Assembly (NCBI RefSeq): GCF_044803115.1
Contig: NZ_CP085224.1
Location: 3,658,001 to 3,722,000, forward strand
DNA: 64,000 nt
Source: Caenispirillum salinarum_A
GTDB taxonomy: Bacteria; Pseudomonadota; Alphaproteobacteria; Rhodospirillales; Rhodospirillaceae
Direction: 5' to 3'
Position numbers and translations under genes: made by a program. Positions within the stretch are counted from its first letter, which is position 1, and each line of letters opens with the position of its first letter. This document shows, piece by piece, positions 9,199 through 18,151 of this stretch. Under the pieces are notes generated by a model. That model was not told where the DNA came from. It was given only the letters and a program-made list of their open reading frames with translations, and did not search any database.

Positions 9199-9417
9199 AT
9201 GGCAGACACCGACCGAGGGACCTCGATCTCCGGTCTGACGGAGGGAGAGGCCAAGGAATTCCACGGCATCTTCATGACCAGCTTCCTGATCTTCACCGGC
9301 GTCGCGGTGGTCGCCCACATCCTTGCGTGGATCTGGCGTCCCTGGCTTCCCGGCGAGCAGGGCTACGACACCTCCATGGTCGAGACGGTTCAGTCCGTCC
9401 TGCCCATGCTGACCTGA
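9199..9417 (+). CDS. pufB: Light-harvesting 1 beta polypeptide PufB
   Basis: Small inner-membrane antenna polypeptide of the LH1 ring around the reaction centre. 72 aa. A polar N-terminus ending GEAKEFHGIFMTSF leads into one membrane helix. The bacteriochlorophyll-ligating His is in VVAHILAWIWRPWLP. It ends in an 18-20 residue C-terminal extension (GEQGYDTSMVETVQSVLPML) longer than in Rhodobacter LH1 beta. A strong GAGGAGG ribosome site sits just upstream. pufA follows 13 bases later. Confidence 0.95.
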   Translation: MADTDRGTSISGLTEGEAKEFHGIFMTSFLIFTGVAVVAHILAWIWRPWLPGEQGYDTSMVETVQSVLPMLT

Positions 9418-9430
9418 GGAGGAGCACACC

Positions 9431-9607
9431 ATGCATAAGGTCTGGCTTCTTTTCGACCCGCGACGGGCGCTGATCGCGCTTTTTACCTTCCTGTTCGTCC
9501 TGGCGCTGCTGATCCACTTCATCCTGCTCAGCACCGACCGGTTCAACTGGTTGACCGGCCCGCAGCCGTCCGTCTCCGCCGGGCAGATGCCGCCAACGTC
9601 GGGTTGA
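9431..9607 (+). CDS. pufA: Light-harvesting 1 alpha polypeptide PufA
   Basis: LH1 alpha antenna subunit, 58 aa. It begins MHKVWLLFDPRRALIALF, the classic interfacial segment. One transmembrane helix carries the chlorophyll-ligating His in LALLIHFILLSTDRFNWL; the trailing RFNWL aromatic cluster is usual for hydrogen bonding to bacteriochlorophyll. The C-terminus is Pro/Ser-rich. GAGGAG lies before the ATG. The stop is followed by a run of hairpins before pufL. Confidence 0.95.
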   Translation: MHKVWLLFDPRRALIALFTFLFVLALLIHFILLSTDRFNWLTGPQPSVSAGQMPPTSG

Positions 9608-9628
9608 CGCCGACGGCACGCGACAGGT

Positions 9629-9716
9629 GGCGGAGGGATTGCGGCAAAGCCTGAAACCCTCCGCCGTCTCGCCGGGCGAATAGGGTCGCGACTGCGACCC
9701 CGCGCCGCATGGCGCG
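9629..9716 (+). promoter_or_regulatory. Triple hairpin between pufA and pufL (mRNA stabiliser/processing region)
   Basis: Three successive perfect stem-loops occur: GGCGGAGGG/CCCTCCGCC (9629-9665, 19-base loop), GGGTCGC/GCGACCC with a GACT loop (9683-9700), and CGCGCC/GGCGCG with a GCAT loop (9701-9716). None is followed by a T-run, so they are not simple terminators. In Rhodobacter, hairpins at this place protect pufBA mRNA from 3' decay and set the antenna-to-reaction-centre ratio; the same role is inferred here. Confidence 0.7.
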
Positions 9717-9797
9717 TGAGCCTGCGTGGCGCATGAAAGCAGCTCCGGCGCGCAAGCGACGGAGCGTCAAGGAAGCGCCAAGAGGGAGTCCGCCACA

Positions 9798-10637
9798 ATG
9801 TCCATGCTGAGTTTCGAGCGAAAGTATCGCGTTCGAGGAGGAACGATCCTAGGCGGCGACCTCTTCGACTTCTGGGCCGGCCCGTTCTATGTCGGGTTTT
9901 TCGGCGTCACCGCCATTTTCTGCACGCTGCTGGGCACGCTGCTGATCCTCTGGGGCGCATCCCAGGGGCCGACGTGGAACGTCTGGCAGATCAGCATCAA
10001 CCCGCCGCCGCTGGAATACGGCCTGGGGCCGGCGCCGCTGCTGGACGGCGGCTTGTGGCAGCTCATCACCATCTTCGCGCTGGGCGCCTTCATCTCCTGG
10101 ACCCTGCGCGAGGTGGAAATCTGCCGCAAGCTGGGCATCGGGTACCATGTACCCATCGCCTACTTCACGGCGGTCATCGCCTACATCACGCTGGTGGTCA
10201 TCCGTCCAGTGCTCATGGGCGCCTGGGGGCACGGTTTCCCCTACGGCATCCTCAGCCATCTCGATTGGGTGAGCAACGTCGGCTACCAGTACCTGCACTT
10301 CCACCTGAACCCGGCGCACATGCTGGCGGTGACGTTCTTCTTCACCACCACCTTCGCCCTGTCGCTGCACGGCGGCGTGATCCTGTCGGCGGTCAATCCC
10401 GGCAAGGGCGAGGTCGCCAAAAGCGCCGAGCACGAGAACGCCTATTTCCGCGACACCATCACGTATTCCATCGGCGCGCTCGGCATCCATCGCCTTGGGC
10501 TGTTCCTGGCGCTGAACGCCGGCATCTGGTCGGCCATCTGCATCGTCATCAGCGGCCCCTTCTGGACCCAGGGCTGGCCGGTCTGGTGGAACTGGTGGCT
10601 GAACCTCCCGTTCTGGGACCCGCGTGGCTTCATGTGA
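9798..10637 (+). CDS. pufL: Reaction centre L subunit PufL
   Basis: Inner-membrane subunit of the photosynthetic reaction centre that, with PufM, binds the special pair, bacteriopheophytins, quinones and iron. 279 aa with five membrane helices. It begins MSMLSFERKYRVRGG. Chlorophyll and iron His ligands lie in FHLNPAHMLAVTFFF and ALSLHGGVILSA; FALNAGIWSAI-type helix E is visible near the C-terminus. The start at 9798 has GAGGGAG nine bases upstream; a longer in-frame extension from 9726 lies in the hairpin region and is not credible. pufM follows 13 bases downstream. Confidence 0.95.
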   Translation: MSMLSFERKYRVRGGTILGGDLFDFWAGPFYVGFFGVTAIFCTLLGTLLILWGASQGPTWNVWQISINPPPLEYGLGPAPLLDGGLWQLITIFALGAFISWTLREVEICRKLGIGYHVPIAYFTAVIAYITLVVIRPVLMGAWGHGFPYGILSHLDWVSNVGYQYLHFHLNPAHMLAVTFFFTTTFALSLHGGVILSAVNPGKGEVAKSAEHENAYFRDTITYSIGALGIHRLGLFLALNAGIWSAICIVISGPFWTQGWPVWWNWWLNLPFWDPRGFM

Positions 10638-10650
10638 GGGAGACGGCACA

Positions 10651-11628
10651 ATGGCCCGGTATCAGAGCATATTCACCCAGGTCCAGGTGCACGGCCCCGA
10701 CGAGGAAGGCATCGACCTTCCCCGCACGTCGCTGCCGCGCCTGGGCCGGCCCATCCACTCCTACTGGCTGGGCAAGATCGGCGACGCCCAGATCGGCCCG
10801 TTCTACCTGGGCGCCTGGGGTGTCGCGTCGCTGGTCTGCGGCTTCATCGCCATCGAGATCATCGGCCTGAACATGTGGGCGACGGTCAACTGGGACCCGG
10901 TGGAGTTCATCCGCCAGCTTCCCTTCCTTGCCCTGCGCCCGCCGACGGCGGAACACGGACTGGGCCTGGCGCCGCTGCAGGAGGGCGGCTGGTGGCAGCT
11001 CGCCGGGTTCTTCCTGACCGCGTCCATCCTGCTGTGGTGGGTGCGCATGTACCGCCGCGCCCGTGCGCTGGGCATGGGCACGCATGTGGCCTGGGCGTTC
11101 CTGTCGGCGATCTTCCTGTACCTGAGCCTGGGCATCATCCGCCCCGTATTCATGGGCAGCTTCGAGGAAGCGGTGCCGTTCGGCATCGTGCCGCACCTGA
11201 ACTGGACGGCGGTGTTCTCGGTGCGCTACGGGAACTTCTTCTACAACCCGTTCCACATGCTCTCGATCTTCTTCCTGTACGGCTCGACCATGCTGTTCGC
11301 CATGCACGGCGCCACCATCCTGGCGGTCGTGCGCTTCGGCGGCGAGCGCGAGGCCGACGAGATCATCGACCGCGGCACGGCGGCCGAGCGCGGCGCGCTG
11401 TTCTGGCGCTGGACCATGGGCTTCAACGCCACGTTCGAGAGCATCCACCGCTGGGCCTGGTGGTTCGCGGTGCTGACCACGCTGACCGGCGGCATCGGCA
11501 TCCTGCTGACCGGAACCGTGGTGGACAACTGGTACCTGTGGGGCGTGAAGCACGGCGTGGCCCCGCCGTACCCCGACATCTGGGGTGACTTCCCCGTGCC
11601 ACAGGGTGTGCTGGAGGCGCCGCAATGA
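10651..11628 (+). CDS. pufM: Reaction centre M subunit PufM
   Basis: M subunit of the reaction centre, 325 aa, five membrane helices. His ligands occur in YNPFHMLSIFFLYGS and LFAMHGATILAV. The iron-ligating Glu region is EREADEIIDRGTAAERGALFWRW, and NATFESIHRWAWW is helix E. GGGAG precedes the ATG. The C-terminal tail (PYPDIWGDFPVPQGVLEAPQ) is family-like. Its stop overlaps the pufC ATG, so cytochrome and M subunit are coupled. There is no pufX. Confidence 0.95.
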   Translation: MARYQSIFTQVQVHGPDEEGIDLPRTSLPRLGRPIHSYWLGKIGDAQIGPFYLGAWGVASLVCGFIAIEIIGLNMWATVNWDPVEFIRQLPFLALRPPTAEHGLGLAPLQEGGWWQLAGFFLTASILLWWVRMYRRARALGMGTHVAWAFLSAIFLYLSLGIIRPVFMGSFEEAVPFGIVPHLNWTAVFSVRYGNFFYNPFHMLSIFFLYGSTMLFAMHGATILAVVRFGGEREADEIIDRGTAAERGALFWRWTMGFNATFESIHRWAWWFAVLTTLTGGIGILLTGTVVDNWYLWGVKHGVAPPYPDIWGDFPVPQGVLEAPQ

Positions 11629-12845
11629 CCGAAGATCCGAACATCAAACGCTTCTACGCCATCTTCGGGGGCCTGGTGCTCACGCTGGCCGTGACCGCCT
11701 TCTTCCTGATCGTTCCCGACTGGGACCGGCCGCCGGTGCAAAGCGTTCAGACCGGCTACCGCGGCATCGGCATGGCGCAGGTCTACAACCCGCGCGAACT
11801 GGTGGAGCAGCAGGCCCTCAACGCCGCCCCCGAGCCCCTCCCCCCCTGGCCGGCGGCGGAAGCGGCCTACGACGCCAAGGGCGGCGTGGTGCTCGACCGG
11901 CTGGAGCCGGTGCCCGAGGATCAGAAGGCCAGGAACGTCTACGAGAACGTCCAGGTCCTGGGCGACCTGGACGCCGACCAGTTCATCCGCCTGATGTCGG
12001 CCATCACCGAATGGGTGGCGCCGGAACAGGGGTGCGAGTACTGCCACAACCTGGAAAACCTGGCGCTGGACGAGCCCTATACCAAGATCGTCAGCCGCCG
12101 CATGTTCCAGATGACGCAGGCCATCAACACCAACTGGGGCTCGCACGTCTACCCGGCGGGCGTGACCTGCTACACCTGCCACCGCGGCCAGCCGGTGCCG
12201 CAGCCCATCTGGTACCGCGATGGCGAGTACAAGACCACCGGCCTCGTCGGGCAGCTGGACATCAACTGGGACTTTGGCGCAGAGAACGTCTACGACTACT
12301 TCTCGGAAAAGCAGTTCGAGGACTACCTGCTGGACTCCAAGCCGCTGAACGTCCAGTCGCTGACCGCCCTGCCCGCCTCCGGAACGCCGGCGCCGGCCGG
12401 GCTTCTGGACGACACCCAGTACGTCTACGAGTTGATGATGCAGATGTCGGACAGCTTGGGCGTCAACTGCACCTTCTGCCACAACAGCCGGGCGCTGGCC
12501 AACTGGGGCCAGAGCAATCCGGCGCGCTCGACGGCGTGGTACGGCATCAACATGGCGGCCGAGATCAACACCAAGCACATCGAGCCCCTGGCCAGCGTCT
12601 TCCCGCCCGAGCGGCTGGGCGAGATGGGCGACCCCGGCAAGGTGTACTGCAAGACCTGTCACAAGGGCGCGTGGAAGCCGCTGTACGGCGCCAACATGGT
12701 GGTTCACTACCCCAGCCTCGGCCTGCCCCGGCTGCCGCTGGACCCGGCGGAGCGCGTGGGAGCCATTCCGTACGAGTTCGCGCCCAAGACCATCACGCCG
12801 CGCGCTGCGGAGGTGCTGGACCCGGACATGGCCCCGAACCAGTGA
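11625..12845 (+). CDS. pufC: Reaction centre tetraheme cytochrome c subunit PufC
   Basis: Periplasmic tetraheme cytochrome bound to the reaction centre that re-reduces the oxidised special pair. 406 aa. Four heme-attachment motifs are present: CEYCH, CYTCH, CTFCH and CKTCH. Met residues suited as sixth ligands precede each (for example RRMFQMTQ and ELMMQMSD). The N-terminus is one hydrophobic helix (residues about 9-30) with no lipobox Cys. The protein therefore seems anchored by an uncleaved helix rather than the diacylglycerol found on Blastochloris PufC. It is the last gene of the puf operon and is followed by a terminator. Confidence 0.95.
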   Translation: MTEDPNIKRFYAIFGGLVLTLAVTAFFLIVPDWDRPPVQSVQTGYRGIGMAQVYNPRELVEQQALNAAPEPLPPWPAAEAAYDAKGGVVLDRLEPVPEDQKARNVYENVQVLGDLDADQFIRLMSAITEWVAPEQGCEYCHNLENLALDEPYTKIVSRRMFQMTQAINTNWGSHVYPAGVTCYTCHRGQPVPQPIWYRDGEYKTTGLVGQLDINWDFGAENVYDYFSEKQFEDYLLDSKPLNVQSLTALPASGTPAPAGLLDDTQYVYELMMQMSDSLGVNCTFCHNSRALANWGQSNPARSTAWYGINMAAEINTKHIEPLASVFPPERLGEMGDPGKVYCKTCHKGAWKPLYGANMVVHYPSLGLPRLPLDPAERVGAIPYEFAPKTITPRAAEVLDPDMAPNQ

Positions 12846-12866
12846 CCAGGGGCACTGCCCGACGAG

Positions 12867-12900
12867 AAACGGTGCCATCCGCAGATGGCACCGTTTTCTT
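12867..12900 (+). terminator. Rho-independent terminator of the puf superoperon
   Basis: A 13-base perfect stem AAACGGTGCCATC/GATGGCACCGTTT with a CGCA loop is followed by TTCTT. It begins 21 bases after the pufC stop and ends before the convergent crtB stop. The flanking A-run gives the reverse strand a weaker T-run, so it may also stop crtB transcripts. Confidence 0.9.
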
Positions 12901-12921
12901 GTCCGCGTTTCCCTCCGTTGC

Positions 12922-13953
12922 CTACGGCGCCGACGCCGCCCGCTCCCGCCGGGCCAGTTCCAGGAACAGGTCGATGGTCCATTCCGCCGCGCCCTGTCGC
13001 CGGCCGGCATCGAAGGGCACCGGCGCCGCCGCCACCGCGTCCAACAGGAAGCGCGTTTCGGCCAGGGGCTCCAGGGCCAGCCCGTCCGCCCTCGTCGGCC
13101 GGGCCGCCGCCGCCAGCGCCGGGGCCAGCAGCCACAGCTTGCGTGAGGCCGGCACCACGGCGCGGCGGGTCACAGGGTCGTCCACCGCCCGGCCGATCTC
13201 GGCATAGAGCACGCGGGCGGCCTGGATCGCCGGACGGCAGCGGCGCGGAAGCTGGTCGATACCGGGGCGCGAGCACGCATACAGCGCATCCGCCTCGGCC
13301 AGCAGCCGCGCCACCACGCCCTGAAGCGCCGGCGACAGGGCGGGCGCGGCCAGGAAGGCGTCGGGATCAAGCCCCGCCTCCCGCATCCAGGCGCGCGGCA
13401 GGTAGAGGCGGCCGGCGCGGGCGTCCTCTCCCACGTCGCGGGCGATGTTGGTGAATTGCATGGCCACGCCCAGGTCGCAGGCCCGCGCGAGCACCGCAGG
13501 CTCCCGCCGGCCCATGAGCAGCGTCATCATGGCGCCCACCGTTCCCGCCACCCGCGCGGCATAGGCCCGCAGGTCGGCCAGCGTCTCATAATCCCGGCCG
13601 TGGGCGTCCCACGCCAGCCCCTCCAGCAGGGCGGCGGGCAGCGCGGGCGGGATGGCATGATCGGCGAGCGTCGCGGCGAAGGCGCGGTCGCAGGGGTGGT
13701 CGAGCGGCCGCCCGGCAGCGGCGCGCTCCAGCCGGGCGCGCAGGCGGACCACGGCGGCGGCCGGGTCCGCGCCGTCGTCCACCGCGTCGTCGGAGGCGCG
13801 GCAGAAGGCATAGAGCGCATAGGCGGGCCCGCGCAGGCGCGGCGGCAGCAGCAGCGACGCGGCGTAGAAGGTGCGCGACCCGCCGCGGATGGTCTCGCGG
13901 CAGGCGGCGAAGTCGGCGGGGCTGGCCAGCGGTTCAGCGGACGGTCGACGCAT
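12922..13953 (-). CDS. crtB: Phytoene synthase CrtB
   Basis: Condenses two GGPP to phytoene, the first committed carotenoid step. 343 aa. Two Asp-rich motifs occur: YAFCRASDDAVDDGAD and FTNIARDVGEDARAGRLYLP. The start ATG at 13953 lies inside the last codons of crtI (20-base overlap), so it is translationally coupled. It is the last gene of the leftward bchI-bchD-bchO-crtI-crtB operon and converges on pufC. Confidence 0.93.
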   Translation of the reverse strand: MRRPSAEPLASPADFAACRETIRGGSRTFYAASLLLPPRLRGPAYALYAFCRASDDAVDDGADPAAAVVRLRARLERAAAGRPLDHPCDRAFAATLADHAIPPALPAALLEGLAWDAHGRDYETLADLRAYAARVAGTVGAMMTLLMGRREPAVLARACDLGVAMQFTNIARDVGEDARAGRLYLPRAWMREAGLDPDAFLAAPALSPALQGVVARLLAEADALYACSRPGIDQLPRRCRPAIQAARVLYAEIGRAVDDPVTRRAVVPASRKLWLLAPALAAAARPTRADGLALEPLAETRFLLDAVAAAPVPFDAGRRQGAAEWTIDLFLELARRERAASAP

Positions 13954-15475
13954 GGGGCACCACCTCATCCAATATCTTGGCCGACGACAACACGCCCGGC
14001 AATCCGGCGCCCGGATGCGTCCCGGCGCCGACGATATACAGACCGCGCACGTCCTCGCTGGCGTTGTGGGGACGGAACCAGGCGCTTTGGGTCAGCACCG
14101 GCTCCATGCCGAAGGCCGCCCCCTGCCATGCCTTGTAGCGGTCGCGGAAGTGGACCGGCGTGGCGACGCGGCTGGTGGTGACGTGCGCCGACAGGCCGGG
14201 CAGAACGGTCTCCTCCAGCCGCTTTTCCACCATCCGGCGATAGGTTTCCACCCGCTCCGCCGGCCACGTCTCGCCGCCGGCCAGGTTGGGCACAGGCGAC
14301 AGTGCATAGAACGTATCCCGCCCCGGCGGCGCGAGGCCGGGATCGGTGGCGGTCGGGCGGTGGAGGTAGAGACTCATGTCGGCCGCCACGCGCTTGCGGC
14401 GGAAGATGTCCGTCAGCAGGCCCTTGTAGCGGGGGCCGAGCAAGATGGTGTGATGGTCCACCGCCGGCCACCGGCGATCCGTGCCGAAGTACCACAGGAA
14501 CACGCCCATGGACTGCCGCGCCCGGCCGACCTTCCCGTCCGTCCACCGCCGCCGCGCCTCGGGCTTCAAGAGCTTCGCGTAGGTCGTGGCGGTGTCGGCG
14601 TTGGAGACCACCACGTCGGCGGCGATGGCCTCTCCATCCGCCAGCACGACGCCCGTCGCCCGGCCGTCGCGGGTGGTGATCCCGGCCACGTCGGCGTTCA
14701 GGCGCACCGCATTCCCCTGCCCTTCGATCAGCCCGACCAGGCCGCGCACGATGCTGTGCGTCCCGCCCATGGCGAAGTGGACGCCGTCGCGGCGTTCCAG
14801 ATAGGCGATCAGGCTGTAGACGCAGGTCACGCTGAAGGGATTGCCGCCGATGAACAGCGGATGGAAGCTGAGCGCCGTGCGCAACCGTTCGTCCTTCACG
14901 CAGCTTGCGACGTGCCGCCACACGCTGCGGTGCGCGCCCATGCGGATCAGGTCCGGCAGGCGCCGCAGCATGTCCGCCACCGAACCGAAGGGCACCGCGC
15001 CCAGCTTCTCGAACCCGACACGGTAGATGTCGGCGGCTTCCCGGAAGAACCGTTCGTAGCCCGCGACGTCGGCCGGGGCCAGCCGCGCCACCTCCGCCCG
15101 CATGGCGTCGGGGTCGGCGGAGGCGGCGAAGGTGGCGCCGTCGTCGAAGCGGATGCGGTAGAAGGGATGCATGGGAACAAGCGTCACGTCGTCGGAAAGC
15201 CGCCGGCCGCAGAGGCTCCACAACTCCTCCAGCAGGAAGGGCGCGGTGACAATGGTCGGCCCGGCATCGAAGACGTGGCCGTCCTGGTGGAAGACGTTGG
15301 CCCGGCCGCCCGGCTGGTCCAGGCGCTCCAGCACCGTCACGCGGTAGCCCAGCGCCCCCAGCCGCACCGCCGCCGCCAGCCCGCCGAAGCCCGAGCCGAT
15401 GACGACGGCGTGGGGGCGCGCGTCCTCTGACGACGGGGCGGCGAACAGGTGGCGGGGTGGTGGCATGACGGTCAT
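13934..15475 (-). CDS. crtI: Phytoene desaturase CrtI
   Basis: FAD-dependent desaturase converting phytoene to neurosporene or lycopene. 513 aa. The N-terminal fold is HAVVIGSGFGGLAAAVRLG, followed by VLERLDQPGGRANVF. The C-terminal bacterial phytoene desaturase signature is VRGLYIVGAGTHPGAGLPGV. The ATG at 15475 overlaps the bchO TGA (ATGA). The number of desaturation steps cannot be read from sequence. Presence of crtC, crtD and crtF suggests spirilloxanthin-series products. Confidence 0.94.
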   Translation of the reverse strand: MTVMPPPRHLFAAPSSEDARPHAVVIGSGFGGLAAAVRLGALGYRVTVLERLDQPGGRANVFHQDGHVFDAGPTIVTAPFLLEELWSLCGRRLSDDVTLVPMHPFYRIRFDDGATFAASADPDAMRAEVARLAPADVAGYERFFREAADIYRVGFEKLGAVPFGSVADMLRRLPDLIRMGAHRSVWRHVASCVKDERLRTALSFHPLFIGGNPFSVTCVYSLIAYLERRDGVHFAMGGTHSIVRGLVGLIEGQGNAVRLNADVAGITTRDGRATGVVLADGEAIAADVVVSNADTATTYAKLLKPEARRRWTDGKVGRARQSMGVFLWYFGTDRRWPAVDHHTILLGPRYKGLLTDIFRRKRVAADMSLYLHRPTATDPGLAPPGRDTFYALSPVPNLAGGETWPAERVETYRRMVEKRLEETVLPGLSAHVTTSRVATPVHFRDRYKAWQGAAFGMEPVLTQSAWFRPHNASEDVRGLYIVGAGTHPGAGLPGVLSSAKILDEVVPHASTVR

Positions 15476-16401
15476 GACGGACCTCCGTTGGCGACCGGCG
15501 GTGCGGTCTCTCCCGGCAGGATGCCGGTCTCGCGCGCGGTTTCCAGCAGCAGGGTGACGATGGCCTCGGGCCGTTCCTCGTGAACAAGGTGCCCGCCGCT
15601 CTCCCGCACCAGCAGCGTCGCCCCCGGCACCCGCCCGGCGGCGCGGCGGGCCTTTTCCGGCGGGATCATGCGGTCGTCGCGGGTGGTGACGAGCGTCAGC
15701 GGACAGCGAAGGCCGGGCAGTGCCCGCTCCAGGCCGTGCAGATCCCATCCCGCCATCATGCCCAGTGCCCCGGCGACGTGGCCGGGCTTGCGGAACAGGC
15801 GCAGGTAAAGCTCCTCCCCTCGCGCGCCGATGGTCGAGCCCGTCTCGGCCAGCATCCGGCGCACGCGGGGCTCCTCGGCGCGCATGGCGAACAGGCGGGG
15901 CGTCAGCGGGTTGACGAACAGAAGCTTGGCGAGCGACGGGAACAGGTGCCCCGCCACACCGTCGAACCCCACCAGCGCCCCGTTCAGGCTGACCAGAAGG
16001 TCGGGGCGGACGCGCCCGTCCAGGGCCATGCGCACGGCGATGGCGGCGCCGGCGGAGTGGCCGACGATCATCGCCGGCGCCACCTCCAGCCGCCGCAGCA
16101 GATCGGCCATCGCCGCCGCCATGCCGCCCAGGGTCAGGCGGTGGAAGGGCAGCGGCTCGGAAAAGCCCTGGCCCGGCAGGTCGGGGGCGATGACGGTCAT
16201 CTCGCGCGCCAGCAGCGGCAGCATGTCGCGCCAGGTGTGGGTGGAGGCGCCGGTGCCGTGCAGCAGCAGCACCGCCGGCCCCTCGCCCGCGAGCTGGACG
16301 TGCCAGCGCAGGCCGCCGGCGGCGACGAAGCGGCTGTGTTCGCGGTTGGGCCAGTCGCGGCCGTCGCGCTCCCAGTCGGGCCGTTCAGGCGGAAACAGCA
16401 T
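15472..16401 (-). CDS. bchO: Magnesium chelatase accessory protein BchO (alpha/beta hydrolase)
   Basis: Alpha/beta-hydrolase-fold protein encoded with Mg-chelatase genes in purple bacteria; its exact role is not settled. 309 aa. The oxyanion HGTG motif (LLLHGTGASTHTW) and nucleophile elbow MIVGHSAGAAIAVRM are visible; a C-terminal ESGGHLVHEERP supplies the catalytic His. The start at 16401 gives MLFPPERPDWERDG, the expected N-terminus, and overlaps the bchD end by 17 bases. It overlaps crtI by four bases. Confidence 0.9.
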   Translation of the reverse strand: MLFPPERPDWERDGRDWPNREHSRFVAAGGLRWHVQLAGEGPAVLLLHGTGASTHTWRDMLPLLAREMTVIAPDLPGQGFSEPLPFHRLTLGGMAAAMADLLRRLEVAPAMIVGHSAGAAIAVRMALDGRVRPDLLVSLNGALVGFDGVAGHLFPSLAKLLFVNPLTPRLFAMRAEEPRVRRMLAETGSTIGARGEELYLRLFRKPGHVAGALGMMAGWDLHGLERALPGLRCPLTLVTTRDDRMIPPEKARRAAGRVPGATLLVRESGGHLVHEERPEAIVTLLLETARETGILPGETAPPVANGGPS

Positions 16402-18151
16402 GGCCGCCCTCCTCTCCCGCCGCACGGGCGGCGCGGGACAGGGTCGCGGCATCGGCGCGCGGCAGGGCCAGATAGCGCGCCGCCATGGCCGCCGCCACCG
16501 CCTCTGCCCGCGCATCGGGCCGGTTGGCGGTGTCCACGACAAGACAGGCGGCGCCGGATGCCCTGAGCGAGCGGGCGGCGGCCTCGGCCTCGGCGGCGGC
16601 GGCGCGGCGCCCTCCCGTCCCGTTCCGGCACACGTTGGCGCGGCCGTCGGTCAGCACCACCACCACCGGGCGCTCGCCCCGGCGCAGGGCCGCCTCCACC
16701 TGCGCCAGCGCCGCATCCAGGCCGGCGGCCAGGGGGGTGCCGCCGCCGCCGGGCAATGCCGACAGGCTGCGCCGGGCGCGCGCCAGCGATCGGGTCGGCG
16801 GCAGGAGAAGGTCGGCGCCCGTGCCCCGGAAGGCGATGACCGCCACCCGGTCGCGGCGCACATAGCAGTCGGCCAGCAGCAGTTCCACCGCTCCCTTGGC
16901 CTCGGCCAACCGCGCCAGCGCGGCGGAGCCCGAGGCGTCGACGGCGAAAATGGTGGTGGTGCGCGTGCGCGGGATGGTGCGCTGGTGGCGGAAATCCTCG
17001 GGCCGGATGCGCAAGGGCTCGGCCGGCGCCGCCCCCCGCAGCCGCTGCAACGGCGCGGCGGCGCGCAGCGTCTCCACCACCGCCAGACGCGCGCCCGGCG
17101 GCGGTGCCCCGAGGCGCACTCCGGCGGGACGCCCCGCCCCTTGAGCGCGCCGTTTGACCGGCGCGCGACCGGTCGAAGGTCCGGCGGCGCGCAGGCGGGC
17201 GGCCGCCTTCAACTGTTCCAGCAGACCCGGCGGCAGAACGGCCCGCCCGGTCTCCTGCACGTCGCCGTCGGCGGCCTCGCCGCCGCTCTCCCCGTCCTGG
17301 TCCGGCGGCCGATCGTTATCAACCGGCGCGTCCGGCGCCTGCTCGGCCTCGGGCTCCGCCTGGGGAAGGCGCGTGGCGCGCGGGGCGAGCACCAGAAGGG
17401 CGGCGCGGGCCGCGTCGGCCTCCGCCACCGCCCCGCGGCCGGCCAGCGCCGCCGCCGCCCGGGCCGCGCGCACGGCCAGAAGGGGTGCGCGCAGCGAGTC
17501 CGCGCCCAGCGCCACGGCTGCCGCGCTCAGGGTCTCCACCACGTCGTCGCCGACCGACACCGACGTCAGCCGCGCCCGCGCCGCCGCCACGGCCGCCGCG
17601 TCGGGCACGGCTGCGGGCTCGGTGGGGCGGAAAGGGTGCAGGTCCAGGTGCAGGGCCAGTCGGTCGGCGAGCGCGGGAGGCACGGCCTCGTCCGCGGCGC
17701 CTTCGTCCAGCGCCACCACGCCCAGCCGCGCCGGCACTTCCAGCACCAGCCCGTCGCGCGCGGCCCGCACGCGGCCCTCGTCCAGCACCGCCCGCAGCCG
17801 CGCCGCCACGCCCGCCGACAGGCGCTCCGCCATGGGAACGACGACGGCGCCGCCATGGGCCTCGGCCAGCAGTCCGGCACGGGCGACGGGGCGGCCTGCG
17901 CGCAGGGTGGCCGGCAGATCAAGGCCGCCGAGCAGGCCGTCGTCGGAGATATGCGCGGGCATGCGCCGCACCGGCGCCGCCTCCGGCAGACGCTCGCGAA
18001 ACAGCCGCAGCCAGCGGTCTCGTACAGGCCCTGGCGCCGCCCGCAGCACCGCGCCGCCGAGCCCCGCCGGATCGACGGCCAGCAGGGCGGCGGCGTAGGC
18101 GGCATCGGCCCAGCACAGGCCGGCCTCGCCGGGGGCGGCGGCGTCGGTCAT
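16385..18151 (-). CDS. bchD: Magnesium chelatase subunit D (BchD)
   Basis: AAA-related subunit of the Mg-protoporphyrin IX chelatase; it forms the motor complex with BchI and docks on BchH. 588 aa. A degenerate AAA domain without an intact Walker A (about 1-280) is followed by a Pro/Asp/Glu-rich linker (DNDRPPDQDGESGGEAADGD). The C-terminal VWA domain has the MIDAS motif FAVDASGSAALARLAEAK and VVVLTDGRANV. The start ATG at 18151 overlaps the bchI stop. Longer in-frame sequence upstream lies inside bchI and is not used. Confidence 0.93.
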   Translation of the reverse strand: MTDAAAPGEAGLCWADAAYAAALLAVDPAGLGGAVLRAAPGPVRDRWLRLFRERLPEAAPVRRMPAHISDDGLLGGLDLPATLRAGRPVARAGLLAEAHGGAVVVPMAERLSAGVAARLRAVLDEGRVRAARDGLVLEVPARLGVVALDEGAADEAVPPALADRLALHLDLHPFRPTEPAAVPDAAAVAAARARLTSVSVGDDVVETLSAAAVALGADSLRAPLLAVRAARAAAALAGRGAVAEADAARAALLVLAPRATRLPQAEPEAEQAPDAPVDNDRPPDQDGESGGEAADGDVQETGRAVLPPGLLEQLKAAARLRAAGPSTGRAPVKRRAQGAGRPAGVRLGAPPPGARLAVVETLRAAAPLQRLRGAAPAEPLRIRPEDFRHQRTIPRTRTTTIFAVDASGSAALARLAEAKGAVELLLADCYVRRDRVAVIAFRGTGADLLLPPTRSLARARRSLSALPGGGGTPLAAGLDAALAQVEAALRRGERPVVVVLTDGRANVCRNGTGGRRAAAAEAEAAARSLRASGAACLVVDTANRPDARAEAVAAAMAARYLALPRADAATLSRAARAAGEEGGHAVSA

